The notes under the pieces: generated by a model | The model's input: the letters and a program-made list of their open reading frames with translations, nothing else | What the model was told of the DNA's origin: nothing | Database searches by the model: none | Program-made: the position numbers and the translations under genes | From: JAAYCI01 sp964370445 | GTDB taxonomy: Bacteria > Bacillota > Clostridia > Oscillospirales > Ruminococcaceae | Length of the DNA stretch: 16,014 nucleotides | Reading direction: 5' to 3' | NCBI GenBank assembly: GCA_964370445.1 | Contig: CAYJJK010000061.1 | Span: forward strand, 1 to 16,014 | Part shown: positions 4,573 through 13,447 of the stretch, piece after piece | Layout of the letters: each line of letters opens with the position of its first letter | Position numbering within the stretch: the first letter of the stretch is position 1

Positions 4573-7500
4573 ATGAAAATGATGTCACCGAAACTGAAAA
4601 AAATTCTGAGTGGATTTTTGGCAGTGTTGTTTTTGGTAAGTTTACCAATGACAGCCATTGCTTCGGGCGAAGTTACACAGGAACTAACGCCGGAGCAAAT
4701 TGCTGCACAGCAGCAAGCTCAAGCTGAGGCAGACGCCGCAGCATCGCAAGCGGCGCTGGATGCAGCCGCTGCCGCTGCTGCAGAAGAAGCTGCTGCCGCT
4801 GAGGCCGCCGCGGCATCGCAAGCGGCGCTGGATGCACAAACTGCAGCAAACACGGCTGCTGCCAATGCGCAAGCCGCCGCTGCTGCAGCTGACGCTGCAG
4901 AGGCTGCCGCAAGTGCAGAAGCCGCTGCCGCAAGAGAGGCTGCAAACCGTGCGGCTGCCGATTCCGGCGCTGCAAGTGCAGCAGCTACAGTAGCAAATGA
5001 TGCTGCCATAGCTGCCGAGGTTGAGGCTGCTGAAGCGAAAGCTGCAAGTGATGCCGCTACAGCCGCCGCAGAAGCTGCTGCTACAGCCGCCGCTTCCGGT
5101 GACGTAGCCGCAGCCGAGGCACAAGCTGCTGAGGCCGCAGAACAACAAGTGCTTGCCCAAACTGCTGCAAATGATGCTGCCACACAGGCAGACACTGCCC
5201 AGCAGCAAGCCGACATTGCCGCCGCCGAAGCAAACCAAGCGGCAAGCGAAGCGGTTACAGCCGGTGCTCCCGAAAGCGAAGTGCAAACTGTGCCTACGGA
5301 GGAGCCCACAATTGAAACCGTACAAACAATATTCGGCCCAAGAAATTTGGTACGTCAACAAGACGGTGCACTTTTGTATTACATCAACTTTGTTGATCTT
5401 GAAAATGGAACGGCAACCAAAGTATATAATGATGTGCCTTTCTATACCGGCGACACTGTAGAATATCCTTTTGGTGTTGAAGGTGCCCCTGCACTGGATG
5501 CTGAAGGCGATGATGTATATTTTGTGGGTTGGTCTTATAATGGTGGCGCGACCATGACTGACCTTAGCACTTTTGAGCCACCCATTACAGCAGCACAACA
5601 AAAAATAACCTTAACTGCTGTGTACGAAACTTTAACAGCCAACACCTACACCATCAACTATCTTTATGCAGATAATGAAGCAAATGGTGAATTGGCAGGC
5701 AAAACTGCTTATCCATCCAAAACAGTGGATGTGGCCGAGGGTGCTACCTTAGTGGTAAATTCCCCAACCGCTGCAGAAATTCCGGGTGCGGCACTTGCAG
5801 ATGCAAATCAAGACACCATCACCCTTCCCACTGATTTAACAGCGGGAGAAACCAGCATTAATGTATATTATAATGTAAGCAATGATCCGGTTAACTATAC
5901 TGTGCGCTACCACCTGCAAAATGTAGACAAAGACGAATACACTGTGGTGGATGATGAAACTGTAACAGCACAAGCGGTGCCGGGTACAGAAGTAAGCGTT
6001 ACTGATACCGTAGGTGCTACAAAAACATTTGATGGCTTTACCAATGTGTCCGGCAATGTTTCGGCATTTGTGGCCTCAGACGGCAGCACAACACTGGATG
6101 TTTACTTTGACCGCAACACCTATTACATTACCTTTGAAATGGGCACATCCAGCGATGAGAGCGCAGGGTTTGTAACCACTTCTGCTTTGTTTGGTGCGCC
6201 TGTTAGCTTGCCCACAACTGCACCTACACGTGAGAATTACACCTTTAATGGCTTCACAGGCACCCGCGACGATGGCGAGGCTGTGCCGGCAGTTGATGAT
6301 AAATTGAATGGGTTTATCACCACGATGCCTGCTTCAAACGTGCACTATGTAGCCGACTGGACAGGCGGCGACGGAACTTTCCGTGTAGTGTATTGGGTGG
6401 AAACAGCCGGTGTAGGAAGTGGGGAAAATGGAACACTAACCCCAGCAGAAGGTGCAACACCTTCCTTCTACTCTTATCACAGCACAGATTCAAGAACTTT
6501 TACAGGAACGATTGGTCGTGCACCTGAGGTGAATCCAAGCGATTTTCCAACAATCAGTGTACAAAACCCTTCAACAGGAAGTAATGTAAAATATGCAAGC
6601 TATGTATGGAATGATTCGCAAAATCTTGAAATCCGTAGGGACGGAACCACTATAGTAAACGTATATTATACAAGGGATTTGTTTACCTTAGAATTCAATG
6701 CAGGAACAAAGAATGGAGAAGACCGTAAGTTACATGTAAATGGCTCTACATACGACCGTTACTATAGTTTTCAGGCTCAATATGAAAGTACCATTGAAAA
6801 TTTATGGCCGGCCTATGGAGTTGCCACTTTAGACCAATGGCGTACGCCATTGTTTGGTAGAAACTATTGGCAACTCAATACACCTTTTGAAGGTTGGACT
6901 ACGGATGTGGATTCCTTGGTTCATAAAAGTAAACGCATTACCTTAACTGCTGAATTACTCCCGTCGGACGGTGTGTTGAGTTGTGAAATTAGCGGAGTTT
7001 ATAACAATGGGGCAGATTCTAACGTATTGAACTATTATTTTGAGCAACTGCAGCGTGAAGCTGACCAAACTGCAGTGAGACATCACGGAAATGAATATAT
7101 ATTTAGTCCCTATGATGGCGGATATAGCCAAAGAGTAGGTGCACCTGGCAGTTATTCGTATGCAAAAGACATTGATGGAATGCAAGATGGAAGCGTAGTG
7201 AATGAAAGTGGGGATGTATATAGCTTTTATTATCTGCGTGAGCGATATAGTCTTACATTTGACTTTAATGTTCCAGAGCTTACAAATGTGACCAGAAATG
7301 AAATCATGTATGATGAGGGCTTAAGTTATGTGACTCAGCCAACGATTCCGGATCATCCGGAGGATCTTACATTTGATGGCTGGTACTACACACCAGACAC
7401 TACTCCTGGTACGGAAGTGAAGTGGAATACCGACAATATGCCCAACCACAATGAAGCCGTATACGCGAAGTGGAGAACCAACACCATCACCTTCAATGCA

Positions 7501-10500
7501 AACGGCGGATCTTGGCTTTTGAACGATACCGCAGTGGAAGGGCAAACAACCCCCGCCTTTGAGGATTCGCACAGTGACCGCGTGTATGGGCCTCAAAACG
7601 GATACGAACTGGCAGAGCGTGAAGGCTTTGTTCAAGACGGTTGGCTTTTGGGTTCTGCAAATGGCGTGCGCTACTACTTTAACAATGTAGCAGGCGATGA
7701 TATTGTTCTATATGCCAACTGGATTCAAACCGAAGAAGCCGGCACTTACACAGTGCAGCACGTGTTTGACCCTGCCGACGGGCAAGAGGCAGAAACAGCC
7801 ATTGAAAGCACCCTGAACGCAGGCACCCAAACAGGCGAAGTGCCGGTGCAACCCTTTACCTCTGCCCAGCTGATGGCAAGAGGCTGGGAAGCCGGGTTCT
7901 ACACCGCCACAGCAGATTCTGCCACAACCGCTACAGTGGGTGGCGAACCCGCGGTGATTACCTACACCCGCTCGAGCGAGCCTGCCTACGAATACACTGT
8001 GATTCACACAGTTGTGGATGAAAATGGCCAAGAGGTAGAAGGTATTGCCGGAACAGGTCAATCTGATCCTATTAAGACCACAAAAGAAAATGTGATAGTG
8101 TATGCAAGCGGAGCACTGCTTGCGCAATACACACTGAAAACACCTGCAAACAGCAGAAGCATTTCGCTTAACATGAACAGCGAAAACCGAACTGCAGAGT
8201 TTATTTACACGCAATCAGATTTAACAGTAGGATACAAAGTGAATGTGTACCTGCCGGGTGAGAATACACCGAACGCTACACTAGAACTATCGGGAACCAA
8301 AACAACCACTGTGGATGTGCTTACTGTGCAAGAAGTAACCGCGCTTTTGGCAACAGAGGCTTATGCAGACTATGTAGTAGACACCGAAAACAGCGATACA
8401 GAAAAAGCGCTGGGCGAGAGCACCGTGTTTACCATTCGCTTGAAGTCCACAACCCCCGATCCCATCAAAATTACCTTCCAGTCGGGTATGGGTGAAGGCA
8501 CAACAGCTACAATAGAATATCCCTATAACGAGACACCACTAGCTGTACCCCATCCAAGTACGGTTCTTGGAAGTTATAATGCAACCATTACAGAAAACTA
8601 TACATTTGTTGGCTGGAAAATCATGGAAGATGGGGTGCCTGGCACAACCATATACCTAGCGAGCGGAACTATGCCTCTCACCACTTCCTATTCTGTAATC
8701 GCAGTGTGGACAGCCAATGAGTACACCGCAACCTTCTATAACAACTATGGAGAGGGTGTAGCAACTGACTCCGATGTGTTTGACACACAAACCATCAGTG
8801 TAGAAACAGCACCACAAAAGCCAGGGACTGACCCCACAAGAGAGAACTACACCTTTGAGGGTTGGGCAATCGAACGTGATGGTACAGTTCTGACAACCTT
8901 TGAGGGTCAAACCGGCACCCAAGACAGAAACTACTACGCCATTTGGAGTTTAGATGAAGTTACCGTAACCTTTAACGCAAACGGCGGCACAGGCACAATG
9001 TCTGTACAAAACGTGCCTTATGACACATCAACCCAGTTGAATCAAAACGAGTTCACCCGCGAAGGCTACACCTTTGCAGGCTGGACCACAAATGAAAACG
9101 GTACCGGCGAAGAGTACGCAAATGAGGAATCTGTTACCTTAACAGAAAACCTCAACCTGTATGCCCAGTGGACAGTAGAAACGTACACCATTACCTATGC
9201 TGCTGGCACAAATGGCACAGGCAGCATGGACAACGGTACATTGACATACAACACTGCTTTTGACATTCCGGACAATGCGTTTACAGCTGATGGTAATTAC
9301 TACTTTAGTGGTTGGGATGCAAATGCAGATGGCACTAAAGATTATGACAATGAAGCTACAATTCCTGCCGCAAGCGTAACGGGCAATATCGATCTTGTTG
9401 CACTGTGGACAGCAAAACAAACCTTGGGAGATGCCTTCGGTGTTAGTGCTACAGGCATAAACGAAAGCTACACAGGCGATAGCCAAGATCTGATTGAGAC
9501 TGACAATGGTACAGTACCTACAGGTTTGACGCTCAACTGGGAATATAAACTCTCTAGCGAGACGACCTACAGTGCCACAATGCCTACAGCAATTGATTCT
9601 GATACGTATATCTATGATGTAAGAGCAACGGTATCGGGTGCGGGAAGCGAGCAATATCTTCCTTATGAAGCTCAAGTGACAAGCAATATCAACCCACTTG
9701 AAATTGCCCTAACACCGAATGCAGTAACATTAACTACGTATAGTGCTTTAGCAGTTCCACAGCCAACAGTTGCTACCCCCGGATTCTCTGTCGAGGATGG
9801 CGTAGTGGTTGCAAAGCAGGGAACAGCAACAGCAGCAGAAGAAACACAAAGCATTATTACGGAACTGATCAATACACATAGCCTTGTCTTAGGTATTGAT
9901 CAAAATGCACTACCAGCTGGCTTTACAATGAATGCGGCAAGTGGCCCGCATGATGGTGCGGTAGTGATTACTGCCCCTGCTGTGGATACCCTCGTTCATA
10001 CAAACTATGTTCTCAAAACCCTGAATAAAAACACACTTGAAGTTACGGAGCAAAACATTAGTGCCTTAGAGCTTGAGATCATAGCACCGAACCAAAATGA
10101 TGACTACAGCGGAGAAGCCCAAACATACAGCACCGCTTTGGTTCGTGCGAGTGGAAGCTTCCCAGAAGGAGTCACAGCAGATGATGTGGTTCTTACCTAT
10201 AGTGTAGGTAACACCACTGAGACTGCCGGTAACCAAACCACCAGAACAAATGTTTCGGACGGTGTGTTAAGCGTGACTGTTACAGCAACAGTACCTGGGT
10301 TTAGTGATGAGGTAACAAAAACATTCGAATACAAAATTAACCCAGTGGACCTCACTGTAACACCAAACGCCACAGTTGGATATGGCCAAGACCTTACAAG
10401 TGCACGTATCACAGGCTATTCTTATAATGGTTTTGTAAATAGTGAAGGCGATACAGTGCTTGATGTATCAGGTGCAACCGTTCAAAGTGCATCATATGTC

Positions 10501-12822
10501 AAAGATTCAAATGGCAAATATCCAGATGCTGGCACCTCAATTACAGATTTGCAGGTAAGTGGTATCACTGCAAACAATGGCAACTACAACATCCTAACCG
10601 GCAATGGTGTATTGACCATTGAAAGAGCAAATCTCATCGCAACACCAACCACAACAAATATGACATTTGGTATCAATGAACCGGTGCCCACAATTCAATA
10701 TTCTGTGGCTACGGCTACAAATCGCGATGATGCAACTGATTTGATAAATGAAATCAATGGAACAAGCAGCTCCGTGTTCCGCGTGGTAGATAGCGCAGGC
10801 GCCACCGTAACAGGTGTGCCGGCTTACAACGGAACATACAGAATCCTACCAATTGTTGAAGCACCAACCGAAATTACAAACTACACCATCGAATATGCAA
10901 CAGGAGAAGCAGGAACAGACTTCGAAATCATCGAAAGTACAGATGGTTTAGAAGTTACACCAGCCCCTTACAATGCATATTATGACCAAGTAGAACGTAA
11001 TTTGGCAGAAAGATTCTCTGTTAAACTTGATGGACAAGAAATTACCGCGGCCGAATATGAACAATATGGCGTGGTTATTACCATGGAGGGCACAGAGACT
11101 ACCTTTAAAGATGTAGCGAATAGTGGTACATACACAGCAAACGTTACAGCAAATGGATATACCGAAGTAAATGGTACGCAAGTAGATATCCAAGTGCTAA
11201 GTGTTCCGGTCGCTGTTACACCTGGTGCACGCACAATCGATTATGGCGATGCAGAACCAACAGATTTTGCCGGTAGCATTAGCTCTAGCGTGACAAACGC
11301 AGTGCTGACAGGCGTTGCCGTACAAGGTGGAACGTTTAGCTCGACTTACGACACAACACAACCGGCTGACCGTGTCGCAGGAAATTATGACATCACATTT
11401 GATGCTACAGGTGCCAGTTTCTTAGAAAACGGAAATGCCAGCACCAACTATGTGTTTGCAGAAACACATCCAAGTGGAACACTGACCGTAAACAAAGCAG
11501 TTCTCACCGCTACCGTGGGCGAGTATCAAAGACAGTTCAACACAGCAAATCCAAACTTTGCAGCCACAGTATCCGGCTGGCAATATGGTGAAGATGAAGA
11601 AGACATTGATCTCACATTCAACTACACCACACCGGCAACCTTAACATCCGAGCCGGGCCAAGGTAGCCTTGCAGACGGCAAATACCCTGTAGATGCAGCT
11701 GCTTTGGTAAATGGCGACGAGACAACAAGCACCACGAACTATATCATTAACATCGAACAAGGTACGCTTGATATTACAAACAATAGCGAAGATTTCTTAA
11801 TCTCTTCAGCAGCACCGTACAACGGCACATACGACGCCGATGATCACGATGGAATTGCAAACGTAACCAGCAACGTAGCAAACGCTACCTTTACCTACAG
11901 CGTGGATGGCGGCCCCTTTAGCGCCACCTTACCACAGCTTACAAACGCAGGCACATACGAAATTACCGTTCGTGCCGAAGCAGATAACTACGACGCAGTG
12001 GAAAGCACCTACACAGCAACCATTGGCAGAGCAGCTCTCGTTGTTACCGCTAATGGCGAAACCATCAACGTAGGCGATGCTATCCCGGCTCTTAGCTACT
12101 GGGTAAGCGGCCTCCAAGGTGCAGACACCGAAGCTAGTGCAGGCCTTGATGTAACAGTGGCAACCCTTGCCAGTGCAACATCTGTGGCAGGCGAATATGC
12201 CATCACCCCAAGCGGTGCAGCAGAACTGGATAACTACACCGTAACTTATGTGAATGGCCCGCTCACCATCAGCGACCTTGCCATTGGCGGCCCCGTTGAT
12301 GGAGGTGCAGCACCTGCAGCAGTAGCTCCCGCAGCTCCCGCAGCAGTAGCTCCCGTAGTAGCTCCCGTAGTGGCCCCGGCCGCCCCGGCAGCACTTACTC
12401 TCGACATTCCTGATGCAGAAATTCCGCTAGCCGACGGCCCCGCTGAGGACGTTCAAGTGGAAATTGGCGACACAGTAGTACCGCTCGCCGCCGCTGATGG
12501 AAGCTGGTCTCTACTCAACCTGATTATGGCTATTGCCACAGTGCTTGGCTCTGCATTCCTTCTGATTGCATACTTCAAAGGCAAAAAGAAAGACGAGAAC
12601 CAAGACGTAAAACGCAAAGGCATCTTTAGACTGTTGAGCGCACCGATGGCTATCCTTTCGGCCGTTATCTTCATCCTCACACAGGACATGAGCCTACCAA
12701 TGGCCCTTGTAGATAGCTGGACCTTAATCATGGCAGTCATCCTCTTAACACAAGTAGTGCTTGCACTGCTTTCCCGCAAAAAAACCGTCGATCGTGACGA
12801 CGTGAAACCGCAAGGTGCGTAA
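4573..12822 (+). CDS. Giant secreted, membrane-anchored surface protein with B-repeat and MBG-like modules
   Basis: This 2749-residue probable adhesin or cell-surface stalk starts at ATG 4573 behind AAAGGAGG. Order seen: signal peptide 1-30 (KLKK, hydrophobic core, AIA cleavage site); Ala-rich, probably helical rod about 45-230; InlB/Listeria-Bacteroides B-repeat-like module about 269-353; two MucBP-like modules about 359-516; B-repeats from 517 on, many ending in W (VADW, YAKW, YANW, IAVW, YAIW, YAQW, VALW) and reaching 1613, with MucBP-like modules about 1059-1216; Ig/MBG-like modules about 1614-2569 with YGQ/YGD and NY-x-I/V endings; Pro/Ala/Val linker 2579-2610; three hydrophobic helices near 2647-2668, 2687-2705 and 2716-2733 split by KGKKKDENQDVKRKG. 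No LPXTG is present. B-repeat and MBG proteins are common in gut Bacillota; a ligand cannot be predicted. Its own terminator follows, so it is probably monocistronic. Confidence 0.92.
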   Translation: MKMMSPKLKKILSGFLAVLFLVSLPMTAIASGEVTQELTPEQIAAQQQAQAEADAAASQAALDAAAAAAAEEAAAAEAAAASQAALDAQTAANTAAANAQAAAAAADAAEAAASAEAAAAREAANRAAADSGAASAAATVANDAAIAAEVEAAEAKAASDAATAAAEAAATAAASGDVAAAEAQAAEAAEQQVLAQTAANDAATQADTAQQQADIAAAEANQAASEAVTAGAPESEVQTVPTEEPTIETVQTIFGPRNLVRQQDGALLYYINFVDLENGTATKVYNDVPFYTGDTVEYPFGVEGAPALDAEGDDVYFVGWSYNGGATMTDLSTFEPPITAAQQKITLTAVYETLTANTYTINYLYADNEANGELAGKTAYPSKTVDVAEGATLVVNSPTAAEIPGAALADANQDTITLPTDLTAGETSINVYYNVSNDPVNYTVRYHLQNVDKDEYTVVDDETVTAQAVPGTEVSVTDTVGATKTFDGFTNVSGNVSAFVASDGSTTLDVYFDRNTYYITFEMGTSSDESAGFVTTSALFGAPVSLPTTAPTRENYTFNGFTGTRDDGEAVPAVDDKLNGFITTMPASNVHYVADWTGGDGTFRVVYWVETAGVGSGENGTLTPAEGATPSFYSYHSTDSRTFTGTIGRAPEVNPSDFPTISVQNPSTGSNVKYASYVWNDSQNLEIRRDGTTIVNVYYTRDLFTLEFNAGTKNGEDRKLHVNGSTYDRYYSFQAQYESTIENLWPAYGVATLDQWRTPLFGRNYWQLNTPFEGWTTDVDSLVHKSKRITLTAELLPSDGVLSCEISGVYNNGADSNVLNYYFEQLQREADQTAVRHHGNEYIFSPYDGGYSQRVGAPGSYSYAKDIDGMQDGSVVNESGDVYSFYYLRERYSLTFDFNVPELTNVTRNEIMYDEGLSYVTQPTIPDHPEDLTFDGWYYTPDTTPGTEVKWNTDNMPNHNEAVYAKWRTNTITFNANGGSWLLNDTAVEGQTTPAFEDSHSDRVYGPQNGYELAEREGFVQDGWLLGSANGVRYYFNNVAGDDIVLYANWIQTEEAGTYTVQHVFDPADGQEAETAIESTLNAGTQTGEVPVQPFTSAQLMARGWEAGFYTATADSATTATVGGEPAVITYTRSSEPAYEYTVIHTVVDENGQEVEGIAGTGQSDPIKTTKENVIVYASGALLAQYTLKTPANSRSISLNMNSENRTAEFIYTQSDLTVGYKVNVYLPGENTPNATLELSGTKTTTVDVLTVQEVTALLATEAYADYVVDTENSDTEKALGESTVFTIRLKSTTPDPIKITFQSGMGEGTTATIEYPYNETPLAVPHPSTVLGSYNATITENYTFVGWKIMEDGVPGTTIYLASGTMPLTTSYSVIAVWTANEYTATFYNNYGEGVATDSDVFDTQTISVETAPQKPGTDPTRENYTFEGWAIERDGTVLTTFEGQTGTQDRNYYAIWSLDEVTVTFNANGGTGTMSVQNVPYDTSTQLNQNEFTREGYTFAGWTTNENGTGEEYANEESVTLTENLNLYAQWTVETYTITYAAGTNGTGSMDNGTLTYNTAFDIPDNAFTADGNYYFSGWDANADGTKDYDNEATIPAASVTGNIDLVALWTAKQTLGDAFGVSATGINESYTGDSQDLIETDNGTVPTGLTLNWEYKLSSETTYSATMPTAIDSDTYIYDVRATVSGAGSEQYLPYEAQVTSNINPLEIALTPNAVTLTTYSALAVPQPTVATPGFSVEDGVVVAKQGTATAAEETQSIITELINTHSLVLGIDQNALPAGFTMNAASGPHDGAVVITAPAVDTLVHTNYVLKTLNKNTLEVTEQNISALELEIIAPNQNDDYSGEAQTYSTALVRASGSFPEGVTADDVVLTYSVGNTTETAGNQTTRTNVSDGVLSVTVTATVPGFSDEVTKTFEYKINPVDLTVTPNATVGYGQDLTSARITGYSYNGFVNSEGDTVLDVSGATVQSASYVKDSNGKYPDAGTSITDLQVSGITANNGNYNILTGNGVLTIERANLIATPTTTNMTFGINEPVPTIQYSVATATNRDDATDLINEINGTSSSVFRVVDSAGATVTGVPAYNGTYRILPIVEAPTEITNYTIEYATGEAGTDFEIIESTDGLEVTPAPYNAYYDQVERNLAERFSVKLDGQEITAAEYEQYGVVITMEGTETTFKDVANSGTYTANVTANGYTEVNGTQVDIQVLSVPVAVTPGARTIDYGDAEPTDFAGSISSSVTNAVLTGVAVQGGTFSSTYDTTQPADRVAGNYDITFDATGASFLENGNASTNYVFAETHPSGTLTVNKAVLTATVGEYQRQFNTANPNFAATVSGWQYGEDEEDIDLTFNYTTPATLTSEPGQGSLADGKYPVDAAALVNGDETTSTTNYIINIEQGTLDITNNSEDFLISSAAPYNGTYDADDHDGIANVTSNVANATFTYSVDGGPFSATLPQLTNAGTYEITVRAEADNYDAVESTYTATIGRAALVVTANGETINVGDAIPALSYWVSGLQGADTEASAGLDVTVATLASATSVAGEYAITPSGAAELDNYTVTYVNGPLTISDLAIGGPVDGGAAPAAVAPAAPAAVAPVVAPVVAPAAPAALTLDIPDAEIPLADGPAEDVQVEIGDTVVPLAAADGSWSLLNLIMAIATVLGSAFLLIAYFKGKKKDENQDVKRKGIFRLLSAPMAILSAVIFILTQDMSLPMALVDSWTLIMAVILLTQVVLALLSRKKTVDRDDVKPQGA
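4741..4836 (+). repeat. 24-nt direct repeat inside the Ala-rich rod
   Basis: The same 24 bases (beginning GCATCGCAAGCGGCGCTGGA) occur at 4741-4764 and 4813-4836, exactly 72 nt apart, encoding ASQAALDA twice. Identity at synonymous positions points to recent duplication in a slippage-prone GCN-rich segment. Confidence 0.75.
12307..12400 (+). repeat. Pro/Ala/Val-rich linker with short DNA repeats
   Basis: Units close to GCAGTAGCTCCCG recur and encode AAVAP/VVAP/APA repeats just before the acidic pre-anchor segment. Such linkers usually carry the chain through the cell wall. Confidence 0.65.
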
Positions 12823-12855
12823 ACCATCGCGTAACTTGTAAACTGCAAAACATCG

Positions 12856-12897
12856 AAAGAGGCTGTGACAAAGTAACGTTTGTCACAGCCTCTTTTT
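12856..12897 (+). terminator. Terminator of the giant surface-protein gene
   Basis: A perfect 17-bp stem (12856-12872 with 12879-12895, arm beginning AAAGAGGCTGTGACAAA) with loop GTAACG ends in a T-rich 3' arm (TCTTTTT). It begins 34 nt after the stop codon. Confidence 0.92.
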
Positions 12898-12908
12898 GTA
12901 TGTATAAA

Positions 12909-12930
12909 ACCCCCGCTAAAACGCGGGGGT
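12909..12930. terminator. Second GC-rich hairpin, terminator-like on the minus strand
   Basis: ACCCCCGC (12909-12916) pairs with GCGGGGGT (12923-12930) around TAAAAC. On the plus strand only TCGTTATT follows, but on the minus strand the stem is followed by TTTTA, so it would stop leftward transcription, for example antisense reads entering the surface-protein gene. Confidence 0.6.
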
Positions 12931-12985
12931 TCGTTATTGGGGCATAAAATCTTTTTACATAGCAAAAGCATACCTTGGCGCAATG

Positions 12986-12994
12986 TGGTATAAT
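12986..12994 (+). promoter_or_regulatory. Extended -10 promoter of the arsenate reductase gene
   Basis: TGGTATAAT (TG-N-TATAAT) at 12986-12994 lies 34 nt before the ATG at 13029. No good -35 is seen at 17 bp, which is acceptable for an extended -10. It places the start of transcription near 13001, downstream of the in-frame TTG at 12975. Confidence 0.6.
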
Positions 12995-13028
12995 GGAAAG
13001 ACAAAGAAAATCAAGCGGGGTGGTTACA

Positions 13029-13430
13029 ATGAAAAAAGTGGGTTTTATCTGTGTGCACAACTCTTGTCGCAGCCAAATTGCCGAAGCACTGGGCAAACAC
13101 TTGGCAGGGGATGTTTTTGAAAGCCATTCGGCCGGAACCGAAACAAAACCAAGCATCAATGCAGACGCCGTAAGGCTGATGCGGGAAATCTATGGCATTG
13201 ATATGGAGCTTACCCAGCGCAGCAAGCTGCTGGAAGAAATTCCCCCTGTGGAGATTGTGGTAACCATGGGCTGCAACGTAGAGTGCCCATTTTTGCCGTG
13301 CAAACACAGAGAAGACTGGGGCCTTACCGACCCAAGCGGCCAAGACGACGAGGCATTTCGGCAGGTGATTCAGCGCATTCACGATAATATTTTGATTTTA
13401 CGAGAATCCATTCAAAATGGCACACTATAA
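13029..13430 (+). CDS. arsC: Arsenate reductase ArsC family (low-molecular-weight phosphatase fold)
   Basis: The product is 133 residues and resembles thioredoxin-coupled ArsC of Bacillota, which reduces arsenate to arsenite through a cysteine relay. The active-site loop C8-V-H-N-S-C13-R14-S is present, as are the relay region TMGCNVECPFLPCKH and the downstream EDWGLTDPSG. The extra cysteines (ECP and PCKH) give more than one choice of relay partner. ATG 13029 is chosen because GGGGTGG (13017-13023) lies 5 nt before it and the promoter lies at 12986-12994. A longer frame from TTG 12975 would begin upstream of the promoter. No arsR, arsB or acr3 gene is nearby, so it is an orphan gene. A protein-tyrosine-phosphatase role is less likely given the paired cysteines. 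Confidence 0.88.
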   Translation: MKKVGFICVHNSCRSQIAEALGKHLAGDVFESHSAGTETKPSINADAVRLMREIYGIDMELTQRSKLLEEIPPVEIVVTMGCNVECPFLPCKHREDWGLTDPSGQDDEAFRQVIQRIHDNILILRESIQNGTL

Positions 13431-13447
13431 ATCACCAAAGCATGGTA

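Noticed and set aside
4684..5601. Long minus-strand open frames opposite the Ala-rich region
   Set aside because: GC-rich GCN repeats leave few stops on the other strand; the Cys/Ser/Gly- or Ala-only composition and lack of start signals mark them as shadows.
8464..9411. Tandem repeats that could be read as a CRISPR-like or mobile array
   Set aside because: They are coding B-repeats with protein-level, not DNA-level, similarity and lie inside one continuous frame.
12975..13028. Longer arsC frame beginning at TTG 12975 (18 more residues)
   Set aside because: The extended -10 TGGTATAAT lies inside this extension, no SD precedes the TTG, and the family N-terminus begins at MKKVGFICVHNSC.
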